Positions 26,361-34,535 of a stretch of DNA of 64,000 bases are shown here, piece by piece. Made by a program: the position numbers and the translations under genes. The stretch's first letter is position 1; each line of letters starts with the position of its first letter. Source of the stretch: an uncultured Collinsella sp. (lineage in GTDB: Bacteria; Actinomycetota; Coriobacteriia; Coriobacteriales; Coriobacteriaceae); the NCBI GenBank assembly GCA_902464565.1, contig CABQJV010000004.1, positions 1-64,000 on the forward strand, given 5' to 3'. Below the pieces are notes generated by a model. It saw nothing but the letters and a program-made list of their open reading frames with translations. It searched no databases and was not told the DNA's origin.

Positions 26361-26388
26361 CGCGCGGCCCAAAAAGGAGGAGACAAGC

Positions 26389-26682
26389 ATGTCGTCTTTG
26401 AAGCCGCTTGCAGATCGTGTTCTGGTCAAGCCCGACGAGGCCGAGCAGAAGACCGCTTCTGGTCTGTACATCGCCAGCAACGCTCAGGAGAAGCCGCAGC
26501 GCGGCACCATCGTTGCCGTGGGCGCCGGCAAGGTCAACGACAAGGGTGAGCGCATCCCCATGGACGTCAAGGTTGGCGACGTTGTCATCTACGGTAAGTT
26601 CGGTGGCAACGAGGTCAAGGTCGACGGCGAGAAGTATCTGCTGATGCGCGCCGACGACATCTACGCTGTCGTCGAGGCCTAG
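26389..26682 (+). CDS. groES: Co-chaperonin GroES
   Basis: The 97-residue protein has the full GroES signature: LKPLADRVLVKPDEAEQKTA, the mobile loop region SGLYIASNAQEKPQ, GTIVAVGAGKVNDKG, VKVGDVVIYGKFGGNEVKVD and YLLMRADDIYAVVE. It caps GroEL and shapes the folding chamber. AAAGGAGGAG lies about seven bases before the ATG. It is the first gene of the groESL operon. No CIRCE is seen upstream; a 229-bp palindrome is there instead. Confidence 0.97.
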   Translation: MSSLKPLADRVLVKPDEAEQKTASGLYIASNAQEKPQRGTIVAVGAGKVNDKGERIPMDVKVGDVVIYGKFGGNEVKVDGEKYLLMRADDIYAVVEA

Positions 26683-26778
26683 TCTCGTCAGAATCTCTGA
26701 TTCGTCTTTGAACGCGCCCGCCGCATAGGACTCGGAAGCGGCGACGCGAGTCACATTTCTTTTGGAGGATTACCTACC

Positions 26779-28416
26779 ATGGCAAAGAACATTACGTTCA
26801 ACACCGATGCCCGCGCTAAGCTTGCCAAGGGCGTCAACACTCTGGCCGACGCCGTTACCGTCACCATGGGCCCCAAGGGTCGCTACGTTGCGCTGCAGCG
26901 CACGTTCGGTGCTCCGACCATCACCAACGACGGCGTTTCCGTCGCCAAGGAGATCGAGCTCGAGGATAACATCGAGAACATGGGTGCTCAGCTGGTGAAG
27001 GAGGTCGCTACCAAGACCAACGACACCGTGGGTGACGGCACCACCACCGCAACCCTGCTCGCTCAGGCCATCGTCAACGACGGTCTGCGCAACGTCGCCG
27101 CTGGCGCTAACCCGCTGGCCATCCGTCGCGGCATCGACAAGGCCGTCAACGCCGCCGTCGCCGAGATGAAGAAGCAGGCCAAGCCTGTCGAGACCAAGGA
27201 GCAGATCGCTTCCGTCGGTACCATCTCTGCCGGTGACCCCGAGGTCGGCGAGAAGATCGCCGAGGCTATGGAGGTCGTGGGCAAGGACGGCGTCATCACC
27301 GTCGAGGATTCCCAGACGTTCGATATCACCATCGACACCGTCGAGGGCATGCAGTTCGACAAGGGCTATGTCTCCGCTTACTTCGTCACGGACAACGACC
27401 GCATGGAGGCCGTGATGAAGGATCCGTACATCCTCATCACCGACCAGAAGATCTCCAGCGTTCAGGACATTATGCCCGTTCTCGAGGCTGTCCAGCGCGC
27501 TGGCCGCGGCCTGCTCATCATCGCTGAGGACATCGACGGCGAGGCTTTGCCGACCCTGGTCCTCAACAAGATCCGTGGCGCCCTCAACGTCTGCGCCGTC
27601 AAGGCTCCGGGCTACGGCGATCGCCGCAAGCGCATCCTCGAGGACATCGCCGTCCTCACCGGTGGCCAGGCTGCTCTGGACGAGCTGGGCGTGAAGGTTG
27701 CTGACATCACCGCCGATATGCTCGGTACCGCTAAGTCCGTCACCATCTCTAAGGACAACACCGTCGTCGTCGGCGGCGCTGGCTCCAAGGAGGCCATCGA
27801 CGCTCGTATCGCTCAGATCAAGGGTGAGATGGAGAACACCACCTCTGACTTCGACCGTGAGAAGCTCCAGGAGCGCCTGGCCAAGCTCTCCGGTGGCGTT
27901 GCCGTCATCAAGGTCGGCGCTGCTACCGAGTCTGAGCTCAAGGAGATCAAGCACCGCGTCGAGGACGCCCTGCAGGCTACCCGCGCTGCTGTCGAGGAGG
28001 GCATCGTCGCCGGTGGCGGCGTCGCCTTCATGGATGCTGCTCCTGCGCTCGACGCCGTTGAGCTCGACGACCCCGAGGAGAAGATCGGTGTCGACATCGT
28101 CAAGAAGGCTCTGACCGCTCCGGTCGCTACCATCGCCAAGAACGCTGGCTTTGAGGGCGCTGTCGTGGTCGACAAGGTTGCCGAGCTGCCCGCCGGCCAG
28201 GGTCTCAACTCTGCCAACGGCGAGTGGGGCGACATGATTGAGATGGGCGTCCTCGACCCCGTCAAGGTCAGCCGCGTCACCCTGCAGAACGCTGCTTCCG
28301 TCGCCAGCCTGATCCTCATCACCGAGGCTACCGTCTCCGATGTGCCCAAGAACACTCAGCTTGAGGACGCTATCGCTGCTGCTACCGCTGGTCAGCAGGG
28401 CGGCGGTATGTACTAA
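26779..28416 (+). CDS. groEL: Chaperonin GroEL
   Basis: The 545-residue protein is full length. KNITFNTDARAKLAKGVN, TVTMGPKGRYVALQ, the ATP motif VGDGTTTATLLAQAI, GYISAYF-type segment GYVSAYFVTDNDRM, and the C-terminal equatorial motif AAVEEGIVAGGGVAF are all present. The tail is GQQGGGMY, shorter in GGM repeats than in E. coli. TTGGAGGAT precedes the ATG. Codon use is strongly biased toward C-ending codons, as expected of a highly expressed gene. The operon ends in a very long palindrome that contains a terminator core. Confidence 0.98.
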   Translation: MAKNITFNTDARAKLAKGVNTLADAVTVTMGPKGRYVALQRTFGAPTITNDGVSVAKEIELEDNIENMGAQLVKEVATKTNDTVGDGTTTATLLAQAIVNDGLRNVAAGANPLAIRRGIDKAVNAAVAEMKKQAKPVETKEQIASVGTISAGDPEVGEKIAEAMEVVGKDGVITVEDSQTFDITIDTVEGMQFDKGYVSAYFVTDNDRMEAVMKDPYILITDQKISSVQDIMPVLEAVQRAGRGLLIIAEDIDGEALPTLVLNKIRGALNVCAVKAPGYGDRRKRILEDIAVLTGGQAALDELGVKVADITADMLGTAKSVTISKDNTVVVGGAGSKEAIDARIAQIKGEMENTTSDFDREKLQERLAKLSGGVAVIKVGAATESELKEIKHRVEDALQATRAAVEEGIVAGGGVAFMDAAPALDAVELDDPEEKIGVDIVKKALTAPVATIAKNAGFEGAVVVDKVAELPAGQGLNSANGEWGDMIEMGVLDPVKVSRVTLQNAASVASLILITEATVSDVPKNTQLEDAIAAATAGQQGGGMY

Positions 28417-28442
28417 GGCCGACAAGGTCTAGAACTCCCACC

Positions 28443-28586
28443 GGGGATCCGGGGGCGTGACGGGGTTTCTCTCCGGAACGTCCTCGGACATGCAAAGAGG
28501 CTCCGCATCGCGCTTCGCGCTGCGGAGCCTCTTTGCGTCCTGCGGAATGTTCCGGAGAGAAACCCCGTCACGCCCCCGGATCCCCT
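28443..28586. repeat. 144-bp long palindrome with terminator core after groEL
   Basis: The outer arms are perfect for 37 bases (starting GGGGATCCGGGGGCGTGACG at 28444). They flank a 13-base unmatched zone and an inner perfect 16-bp stem GCAAAGAGGCTCCGCA (28492-28507 against 28521-28536) with CTTTG after it. The core probably ends groESL transcription; the outer arms go far beyond what a terminator needs. Confidence 0.85.
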
Positions 28587-28752
28587 GCGTTTACGGCCTT
28601 GAGGTCGGCGTGGGCGGAGAATGTGGTTGATGGGGATACGTGTCCCTTTCGCTGTTTCGCGGCTTTGCCGCGAAAAGCGCGTTACTTTGGGATGGGTGGG
28701 GAACGTGGTTGTTGCGGCAGCTGATCCCCACCATAAATTACCCTCGGCATAC
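28587..28752. other. Non-coding stretch before the riboswitch promoter
   Basis: No gene is seen. There is a perfect 9-bp hairpin (TTTCGCGGC, 28655-28663, against 28667-28675) and flanking TGTCCC / GTTACTTTGGGA sequences that resemble the GGGACAG hairpin family in a degraded form. Confidence 0.5.
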
Positions 28753-28780
28753 TTGCGCGAAAACCTGCTCGTGCTACACT
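28753..28780 (+). promoter_or_regulatory. Promoter of the FMN riboswitch-ribU operon
   Basis: TTGCGC (28753-28758) and TACACT (28775-28780) are spaced 16 bases apart, with an extended TGC directly before the -10 box. Transcription would start a few bases before the riboswitch. Confidence 0.5.
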
Positions 28781-28792
28781 TGCAATTGCTGT

Positions 28793-28972
28793 TTCAGGGC
28801 GGGGTGGAATTCCCCACTGGCGGTAAATCGGGCGGTGTCAAAGGGACGCCGTGGCGCAGGTGAGATGCCTGCGACCGAGCCGATGAGTCCGCGACCCGTG
28901 TGTGCGTTGGTTCGCATGCCGGCTGAACTGGTGAGATCCCAGTACCAACGGTTAGAGTCCGGATGAAAGAGG
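28793..28972 (+). promoter_or_regulatory. FMN riboswitch (RFN element)
   Basis: The conserved RFN segments appear in order: TTCAGGGCGGGGTG, AATTCCCCACTGGCGGTAAA, a variable stem, GAGTCCGCGACCC, GAACTGGTGAGA, CCAGTACCAACGGTTAGAGT and CCGGATGAAAGAGG. The closing P1 strand ends about six bases before the ribU ribosome-binding site and no terminator lies between, so control is probably at translation initiation. FMN binding should shut off the downstream riboflavin uptake genes. Confidence 0.95.
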
Positions 28973-28983
28973 CAGGTGATCTT

Positions 28984-29574
28984 ATGTCTGAACAGTCGCA
29001 GCATATCCATTTTGAGAACACGAATAGGTGGAGCACCAATCAGCTCGTTACCATGGCGTTGATGTGCGCTTTGGGCGCCCTGTTTATGTACGTGCAGCTG
29101 CCTATCCTTCCTTCGGCGCCGTTTTTGACGTATGACCCGTCGCTGGTACCGGCGATGGTGTGCGGGTTTGCGTATGGTCCTGGCGCCGGCACTGCTGTTG
29201 CCGCTATGGCTATCGTTATCCATGCGCTCACCACGGGTGACTGGGTCGGCGCGCTTATGAACCTGGTTGCCACGCTGGGCTACATTCTGCCTGCGGCTAT
29301 CGTCTATCAGAAGATACATACCTATAAGGGTGCCGTGATTGGCCTGGTGCTCGGTGTTATTGCCGCTACGGCGTTGTCTATGGTCGCAAACCTTACCATT
29401 GGCGTATGGTTCTGGTATGGCTCGGTCGATGTGATCGCCCCGCTCATGATTCCTGCCGTGCTGCCGTTCAACCTTATCAAGACCGTGCTTAACTCGGTGT
29501 TGACACTGGCGGTGTATAAAGCGGTCTCCAACCTCATCACGCCTAAAAAGGACCAGGTCAAAGGCCGCGCATGA
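28984..29574 (+). CDS. ribU: RibU-type riboflavin ECF substrate-binding component
   Basis: The 196-residue protein has about six membrane segments, beginning QLVTMALMCALGALFMYVQL, the usual N-terminus of ECF S components that contact EcfT. The FMN riboswitch directly upstream identifies the ligand as riboflavin or a related flavin. FLTYDPSLVPAMVCGFAYGP is typical of RibU. The ATG at 28984 is chosen: GGCAGGTG lies in front of it. An ATG at 28963 lies inside the riboswitch core and is unlikely. The stop overlaps the start of the ATPase gene by four bases (ATGA). Confidence 0.9.
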   Translation: MSEQSQHIHFENTNRWSTNQLVTMALMCALGALFMYVQLPILPSAPFLTYDPSLVPAMVCGFAYGPGAGTAVAAMAIVIHALTTGDWVGALMNLVATLGYILPAAIVYQKIHTYKGAVIGLVLGVIAATALSMVANLTIGVWFWYGSVDVIAPLMIPAVLPFNLIKTVLNSVLTLAVYKAVSNLITPKKDQVKGRA

Positions 29575-31475
29575 TTGAGTGTCGGGGCGTTTCCTTTAGC
29601 TATGACGGTGCCGTGTCGGCACTCGACAGTGTCGATCTGAACATCGAGGACGGGGAGTTTTTCTGCATCCTCGGTGGCAATGGGTCGGGCAAGTCGACGT
29701 TTGCCAAGCATCTGAATGCGCTGCTGCAGCCCGATGCGGGCACGGTACGTATCAACGGTATGGATGCGTCCGATCCCGAGCTGGTCTACGACATTCGTTC
29801 GACCGCAGGCATGGTGTTCCAGAATCCCGACGACCAGCTGGTGGCAACGCTTGTCGAAGATGACGTTGCGTTCGGTCCCGAAAACCTTGGCGTGCCATCG
29901 GCGCAAATTGCGCAGCGCGTACGCGAGGCGCTGAAGGGCGTGGGCCTGGTGGGCTTTGAGCGCCACGAGACCCATGCGCTTTCGGGCGGCCAAAAGCAGC
30001 GCGTGGCGCTTGCCGGCGTGCTCGCCATGGAACCGCGCGTGCTCATATTGGACGAGGCTTCCTCGATGCTCGATCCGCGTGGACGCAAGGGCCTCATGAA
30101 GGCTTGCCGCGCGTTGCACGCTCGCGGTATGACCATCGTGATGATTACGCACTTTATGGAAGAAGCCGCCGAGGCCGATCGTGTCGCGGTGTTTCGGGCG
30201 GGGCACGTTGCCATGCTCGGTACGCCCGAGGAAATTTTGACGCGGGCGGATGAGCTTGCGCAGCTCAACCTGGATATGCCGGAGTCGTGTCGTTTGGGCG
30301 TGGCGCTTCGTGCGAAGGGCGTGCCCGTTTATGCGCAGGTGCGTGAGGCAGATATGGTTGCCGAGGTTGCGCAGGTCTATACCGAGCGAAGTGAGGCGGG
30401 CACCGCGGGGCAGCCTTCCGCGCCCCAGTTGGAAATCGCTGACGGCACTGTTTCGGCAGACAACGAGGAAAACGCGTCGGAGCCCGTCATTGAGCTATCC
30501 CATGTTTCGTACAGTTATTCGCTCAGTCCGCGCGAGCGCCACCGCTGGCGCAAGCGCTCGACCACTGCGGACACATCGAGCAAACAGGCTCTCTGGGGAA
30601 ACGACCCCAGCAGCCCGTGGGCGCTGCGCGATGTATCGCTGACGGTGCGTCGCGGCGAGTTCCTGGGGCTAGCAGGCCATACCGGCTCGGGTAAATCGAC
30701 GCTGGTCCAGCATCTCAACGGGCTGATCCGTCCGCAGGAGGGAAGCATTTGCGCGCTGGGGCTCGACCTATCAAACAAGAAAGACGCCGCTGCGGTTAAG
30801 GCCAAGGTCGGCGTGGTGTTTCAGTATCCTGAGCGTCAGCTGTTTGCCGAAACCGTGGCGCAGGACGTGGCGTTTGGTCCGCACAACCTTGGCTTGCCGC
30901 AAAATGAAGTCGACCGTCGTGTCGAGTCATCGCTCTCGCGCGTAGGCCTCGATCTTTCCACGGTCGGCGACAAGAGTCCCTTTGAGCTTTCGGGCGGTCA
31001 GCAACGGCGTGTGGCATTCGCCGGCGTGCTCGCCATGGAGCCCGAAGTCCTGGTGCTCGATGAACCCATGGCGGGGCTCGATCCGGCTGCGCGCAGGGAT
31101 TTCCTAGGGCTCATCGATCGACTTCACCGCGATGGCCTGACCGTTGTCATGGTTTCGCACAGCATGGATGACCTCGCCAATTGCTGCGACCGTATTGTCG
31201 TGATGAACGAGGGCGCGGTGTTTGCCGAGGGCACGCCCGCTCAGGTGTTTGCGCATGCGGATGAGCTTAAATCAATCGGCTTGGGTGTTCCCGCTGCCCA
31301 GCGCATGGCGCTGGCGCTTGCGAAGGCAGGCGTTCCGCTGCGCTTTGACGGCCTTTATACGGTTGAGTCGCTGGCAGACGAGTTGGTGGACCTGCTAATC
31401 GGTCGCTCGGGCGGTCCTTCTAACGTCGCGGACATTGCTAAATCCAAGACGGTCGCGCGAGAGGAGGGCTGCTAA
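29571..31475 (+). CDS. Fused EcfA-EcfA' ATPase of an ECF transporter
   Basis: The 634-residue protein joins two ABC ATPases that are usually separate (EcfA1 and EcfA2). Domain 1 (about 1-245) has Walker A GGNGSGKST (35-43), signature LSGGQKQR and Walker B VLILDEASSMLD. Domain 2 (about 305-600) has GHTGSGKST, LSGGQQRR and VLVLDEPMAGLD. A charged linker of about 60 residues joins them. Both sites look catalytically intact. Together with EcfT and RibU it powers vitamin uptake across the membrane. It overlaps ribU by four bases and ecfT by one base, so all three are translated as a coupled unit. Confidence 0.92.
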   Translation: MIECRGVSFSYDGAVSALDSVDLNIEDGEFFCILGGNGSGKSTFAKHLNALLQPDAGTVRINGMDASDPELVYDIRSTAGMVFQNPDDQLVATLVEDDVAFGPENLGVPSAQIAQRVREALKGVGLVGFERHETHALSGGQKQRVALAGVLAMEPRVLILDEASSMLDPRGRKGLMKACRALHARGMTIVMITHFMEEAAEADRVAVFRAGHVAMLGTPEEILTRADELAQLNLDMPESCRLGVALRAKGVPVYAQVREADMVAEVAQVYTERSEAGTAGQPSAPQLEIADGTVSADNEENASEPVIELSHVSYSYSLSPRERHRWRKRSTTADTSSKQALWGNDPSSPWALRDVSLTVRRGEFLGLAGHTGSGKSTLVQHLNGLIRPQEGSICALGLDLSNKKDAAAVKAKVGVVFQYPERQLFAETVAQDVAFGPHNLGLPQNEVDRRVESSLSRVGLDLSTVGDKSPFELSGGQQRRVAFAGVLAMEPEVLVLDEPMAGLDPAARRDFLGLIDRLHRDGLTVVMVSHSMDDLANCCDRIVVMNEGAVFAEGTPAQVFAHADELKSIGLGVPAAQRMALALAKAGVPLRFDGLYTVESLADELVDLLIGRSGGPSNVADIAKSKTVAREEGC

Positions 31476-32275
31476 TGGAGGCGTTTTCGTTTGGCAGCTA
31501 CTATCCCGGCGATAGTGCGATCCACCGCCTGGACCCGCGAACTAAGTTGCTCTTGGGCTTTGTGTTTCTGATCACGACGCTCACAGTCAGCAGCTTCCGC
31601 GGACTGGTCCCGGTCGCAATCTTCGTTGTCCTGATCTATACCGTGTCCCGGGTGCCGTTGCGCCGGGTCCTATCATCGATGGCGCCGCTGCTGGCAATCG
31701 TCGTCGTGGTCGCGGTGCTCAACTTGTTTACCGATCAGAGTGGGCGCATCCTGTGGCAGCTCGGCTTTCTGCAGATAAGCGAGGGCTCACTGCGTTCTGC
31801 CGCCTTTATGGCGTGCCGCCTGACGTTGATGATGGCCGGCATGAGCACCATTACACTCACCACGCCGACGCTCGACCTCACCGCGGGCTTTGAGCGCCTG
31901 CTCGCGCCGTTTGCGCGTGTGGGACTTCCTGCGCACGAGCTCGGCATGATCATGGGTATCGCGCTACGCTTTATGCCGCAGTTTGCCACTGAGATGAAAC
32001 AGACGGCCGATGCACAGGCAAGCCGCGGCGCGCGCGTGACGGGCGGTCCGCTCGGCGGCGTGCGTATGCTCGGCAGTGTGGCGATTCCGCTGTTCACGGG
32101 CGTGTTCCGCCATGCCGAGACGCTGTCTGCCGCCATGGATGCACGCTGCTATCACGGCGAGCAGGGCCGCACGCGCCTGCATGCGCTTGCATTTGGCCGC
32201 GGCGATGCGTTGGCGGCGGTGGTGACGGCGTTGCTGCTCATCTGCGTCATCGTCATCAACCTTCAACTTGTTTAA
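31475..32275 (+). CDS. ecfT: EcfT transmembrane coupling protein
   Basis: The 266-residue protein begins with YYPGDSAIHRLDPRTKLLLG, the EcfT/CbiQ family N-terminus. It has about five membrane segments and the two cytoplasmic Ala-Arg-Gly coupling helices, seen as QASRGARVTGG and the later MDARCYHGEQGRTR. It transmits ATPase motion to the S component. Start and upstream stop share one base (TAATG). With ribU and ecfAA this is a dedicated group I-like operon, though the module may also serve S components encoded elsewhere. Confidence 0.92.
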   Translation: MEAFSFGSYYPGDSAIHRLDPRTKLLLGFVFLITTLTVSSFRGLVPVAIFVVLIYTVSRVPLRRVLSSMAPLLAIVVVVAVLNLFTDQSGRILWQLGFLQISEGSLRSAAFMACRLTLMMAGMSTITLTTPTLDLTAGFERLLAPFARVGLPAHELGMIMGIALRFMPQFATEMKQTADAQASRGARVTGGPLGGVRMLGSVAIPLFTGVFRHAETLSAAMDARCYHGEQGRTRLHALAFGRGDALAAVVTALLLICVIVINLQLV

Positions 32276-32305
32276 GCGCGATTCGGGCGCAAGAAAGGGG
32301 TCCCT

Positions 32306-32752
32306 ATGACCGACAACGACCGCACGGCTCAGCTTGAGCGCGCCTGTTCGTATCTCAGGCGCATTCCGGCGTGGTATCTGGCCACGACCGATGTGGCCGA
32401 CGGGCATCAGCCCCGCGTGAGACCGTTTTCGTTTGCCATGGTCGATGACGGTAAACTGTGGTTTTGCACGTCGCGCGACAAGGATGTGTGGGCCGAGCTC
32501 AGCGCGAATCCCAAGTTTGAGCTCTCGGGCTGGAAGCCGGGGGAATGTTGGATCGTGTTGACCGGCGAGGCCGCACTTGAGGACGACGCAGTTGCGAGCG
32601 ACAAGGTGCGTCAAGCGGGTTTTAAGCACATGGTGGGCATCGGCGAGGAACACGAGAGTGCCAACGACGGCCGCCTTGCTTTCTTTTCGGTCCGCAACAT
32701 TGCCGCGCGCTTCTGTGATATCGACGGCAGCGAGGAGCGCCTGGAGCTCTAG
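32306..32752 (+). CDS. Pyridoxamine 5'-phosphate oxidase-like flavoprotein (copy 1)
   Basis: The 148-residue protein has the split-barrel fold pattern: YLRRIPAWYLATTD, PRVRPFSFAMVDDGKLWFCT, SRDKDVWAELSANPKFELSG and GECWIVLTGEAAL. Such small proteins bind FMN, FAD, F420 or haem, and the subgroup here is not defined. AAAGGGG precedes the ATG. It follows the flavin-uptake operon by 30 bases, so riboswitch readthrough control is possible; no terminator was seen in between. The gene at 32797 is a clear paralogue. Confidence 0.8.
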   Translation: MTDNDRTAQLERACSYLRRIPAWYLATTDVADGHQPRVRPFSFAMVDDGKLWFCTSRDKDVWAELSANPKFELSGWKPGECWIVLTGEAALEDDAVASDKVRQAGFKHMVGIGEEHESANDGRLAFFSVRNIAARFCDIDGSEERLEL

Positions 32753-32796
32753 CTCACACAAACCAGGCTCTCAAACTGGCTAGTACAGGAGGACAC

Positions 32797-33207
32797 ATGG
32801 ACGGATTGAATACGGTGTTGGAGTATCTGACGTCGGTGCCGGCGTGGTACTTGGCGACGAGCGTGGACGGGCAGCCGCATGTGCGTCCGTTTTCGTTTGC
32901 GCAGATCCAGGGCGGCAAGCTGTGGTTTGTGACGGCGCGCACCAAGGATGTGTGGCAGGAGCTGCTGCAAAACCAACGCTTTGAGGCCACGAGTTGGTGG
33001 CCGGGCCATGGCTGGCTTATCTTGCGCGGGCGTGCCGGCTTGGATGACCGGGCTTTAGACGAAATGCGCGAAGCCGGGTGGAAGCATCTAGAGCACCTGG
33101 GCGAGCACTATGAGGGGCCTAACGACCCCACGCTCGTCTTCTTTAGCGTCGAGGATCCCGAGGCTTTTATCTGCAATCACGACGAATGGGTGCCGGTCGA
33201 GCTCTAG
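32797..33207 (+). CDS. Pyridoxamine 5'-phosphate oxidase-like flavoprotein (copy 2)
   Basis: The 136-residue protein aligns by eye with the preceding gene over most of its length: SVPAWYLATSVDGQPHVRPF, GGKLWFVTARTKDVWQELL, HGWLILRGRAGLDD, and a shared ending pattern (FFSVEDPEAFIC against FFSVRNIAARFC). This indicates an old tandem duplication followed by divergence. It should form a dimeric split barrel holding a flavin. CAGGAGGAC precedes the ATG at about five bases. A long GC-rich palindrome follows the stop. Confidence 0.8.
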   Translation: MDGLNTVLEYLTSVPAWYLATSVDGQPHVRPFSFAQIQGGKLWFVTARTKDVWQELLQNQRFEATSWWPGHGWLILRGRAGLDDRALDEMREAGWKHLEHLGEHYEGPNDPTLVFFSVEDPEAFICNHDEWVPVEL

Positions 33208-33240
33208 CCAGCTGGCTCATCCTAACAACTTGGTTTTCGC

Positions 33241-33304
33241 ATGGGCGGGCCCCGTATTGCCCGGCGCCGTTAGGAGCGCCGGTCAATACGGGGCCCGCTC
33301 CATT
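33241..33304. repeat. 64-bp GC-rich palindrome
   Basis: ATGGGCGGGCCCCGTATTGC (33241-33260) continues into CCGGCGCC, and the right arm (33274-33304) mirrors it with one inserted base and two mismatches. There is no T run. It resembles in style, not in sequence, the elements flanking groESL. Confidence 0.75.
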
Positions 33305-33343
33305 TGTCAATTCCTTCAAGCGAATGTGTCGGGATTGTTTCAA

Positions 33344-33378
33344 TGCATGAATATGCAAGCCATTTACGTGTTCATGCA
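33344..33378. promoter_or_regulatory. Tandem ArgR operator upstream of argC
   Basis: TGCATGAATATGCA (33344-33357) is a perfect dyad of the TGCAT-N4-ATGCA type reported for actinobacterial ARG boxes. TACGTGTTCATGCA (33365-33378) is a weaker second copy. Their centres are exactly 21 bases apart, the spacing of paired ARG boxes bound by hexameric ArgR. A TGCAT at 33437 near the ribosome-binding site may be a further half-site. Confidence 0.6.
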
Positions 33379-33464
33379 TCTTTTGGTGCTAAAGTTTCAA
33401 CCCACTTCATAACGACCGCTGCGAAATGCGCATCGGTGCATAAATCGCAGACAAGGAGTCTGAT

Positions 33465-34535
33465 ATGTCTTTGAAGGTTGGAATCGTCGGCGCGGCTGGA
33501 TATGCCGGAGCTGAGCTCATTCGCCTCGTGCTCGGCCATCCCGAGTTTGAACTTGTTGCCATTACGTCCAACGCCGATGCCGGCCAGCCGCTGTCCGCGG
33601 TGTATCCGAGCTTTGCTGGCGTGAGCGATCTGGTTTTCACCACGCATGACGCCCCCGAGCTCAAGAGCTGCGATGCGGTTTTTCTTGCCGTGCCGCACAC
33701 GGCTGCCATGGCACAGGTGCCCGCGCTGCTTGCATCGGGCGTCTCCTGCTTTGATCTTTCGGCCGATTACCGTCTGAGCGACGCGTCTGTCTTTGAGACA
33801 TGGTATGCCGCCGAGCACACGAGCCCCGAGTTGCTCAAGACCCGTGCCTTTGGCCTGCCCGAGCTGTTCTGCCAGGACTTGGAGATCGCCGCATCCGATC
33901 ATGCCGACGGCAAACCCGTGCTGATCGCCTGCGCCGGTTGCTATCCCACCGCAACGAGCCTTGCTGCCGCTCCCGCCGTGCGCGCCGGCTGGGTTGCCGA
34001 GAACGGCCCCGTAATCGTCGATGCCATTAGCGGCGTGACGGGTGCCGGTAAGTCCTGCAACGCCCGCACCCACTTTTGCAGCGCGGACGAGAACCTGGAA
34101 GCCTATGGCGTGGGTAAACATCGCCACACGCCCGAGATTGAGCAAATCCTTGGCTTAACCGATCGCGTCGTTTTTACCCCGCACCTGGCACCGCTCAAGC
34201 GTGGTCTGCTCTCTACGGTGACGATGCCGCTTGCGCCGCAGGCAATCGATACCTTGACCCTTGAGGACGTTGTCGACTATTACAAGCAGTTCTACGCTGG
34301 CCGCACCTTCGTGCGCGTGCTCGATGCCGGTCAGCAGCCCAAGACGGCTTCGGTCGTCGGCACCAACGCCGCCCAGATTGGCCTCGCGCTCAACAAGCGC
34401 GCGGGCGTGCTGGTGGCGACGGGCACCATTGACAATCTGTGCAAGGGCGCTGCGGGCCAAGCAGTCCAGTGCGCCAATATCGTCTCTGGCTTTGACGAGC
34501 GACGAGGCTTGCCCACAGTGGCGTGCCCGGTGTAG
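33465..34535 (+). CDS. argC: N-acetyl-gamma-glutamyl-phosphate reductase
   Basis: ArgC reduces N-acetylglutamyl phosphate with NADPH in arginine synthesis. The 356-residue protein has the Rossmann motif VGIVGAAGYAGAELIRLVLG, the active-site cysteine in IACAGCYPTATSLAAAP, and HRHTPEIEQ near residue 223. AAGGAG precedes the ATG by seven bases. It opens the argCJBD operon behind a tandem ArgR box, so arginine repression is expected. The long leader (about 85 bases after the operator) shows no other structure. Confidence 0.96.
   Translation: MSLKVGIVGAAGYAGAELIRLVLGHPEFELVAITSNADAGQPLSAVYPSFAGVSDLVFTTHDAPELKSCDAVFLAVPHTAAMAQVPALLASGVSCFDLSADYRLSDASVFETWYAAEHTSPELLKTRAFGLPELFCQDLEIAASDHADGKPVLIACAGCYPTATSLAAAPAVRAGWVAENGPVIVDAISGVTGAGKSCNARTHFCSADENLEAYGVGKHRHTPEIEQILGLTDRVVFTPHLAPLKRGLLSTVTMPLAPQAIDTLTLEDVVDYYKQFYAGRTFVRVLDAGQQPKTASVVGTNAAQIGLALNKRAGVLVATGTIDNLCKGAAGQAVQCANIVSGFDERRGLPTVACPV

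Noticed and set aside
26770..28425. 551-residue frame antisense to groEL
   Set aside because: Mirror of strongly biased groEL codons; no domain.
26032..28586. CRISPR or tandem repeat array around groESL
   Set aside because: The repeats are inverted, not regularly spaced direct repeats, and no cas gene is in the window.
28963..28983. ATG at 28963 as ribU start
   Set aside because: It lies in the conserved closing strand of the FMN riboswitch; the ATG at 28984 has the proper signal.
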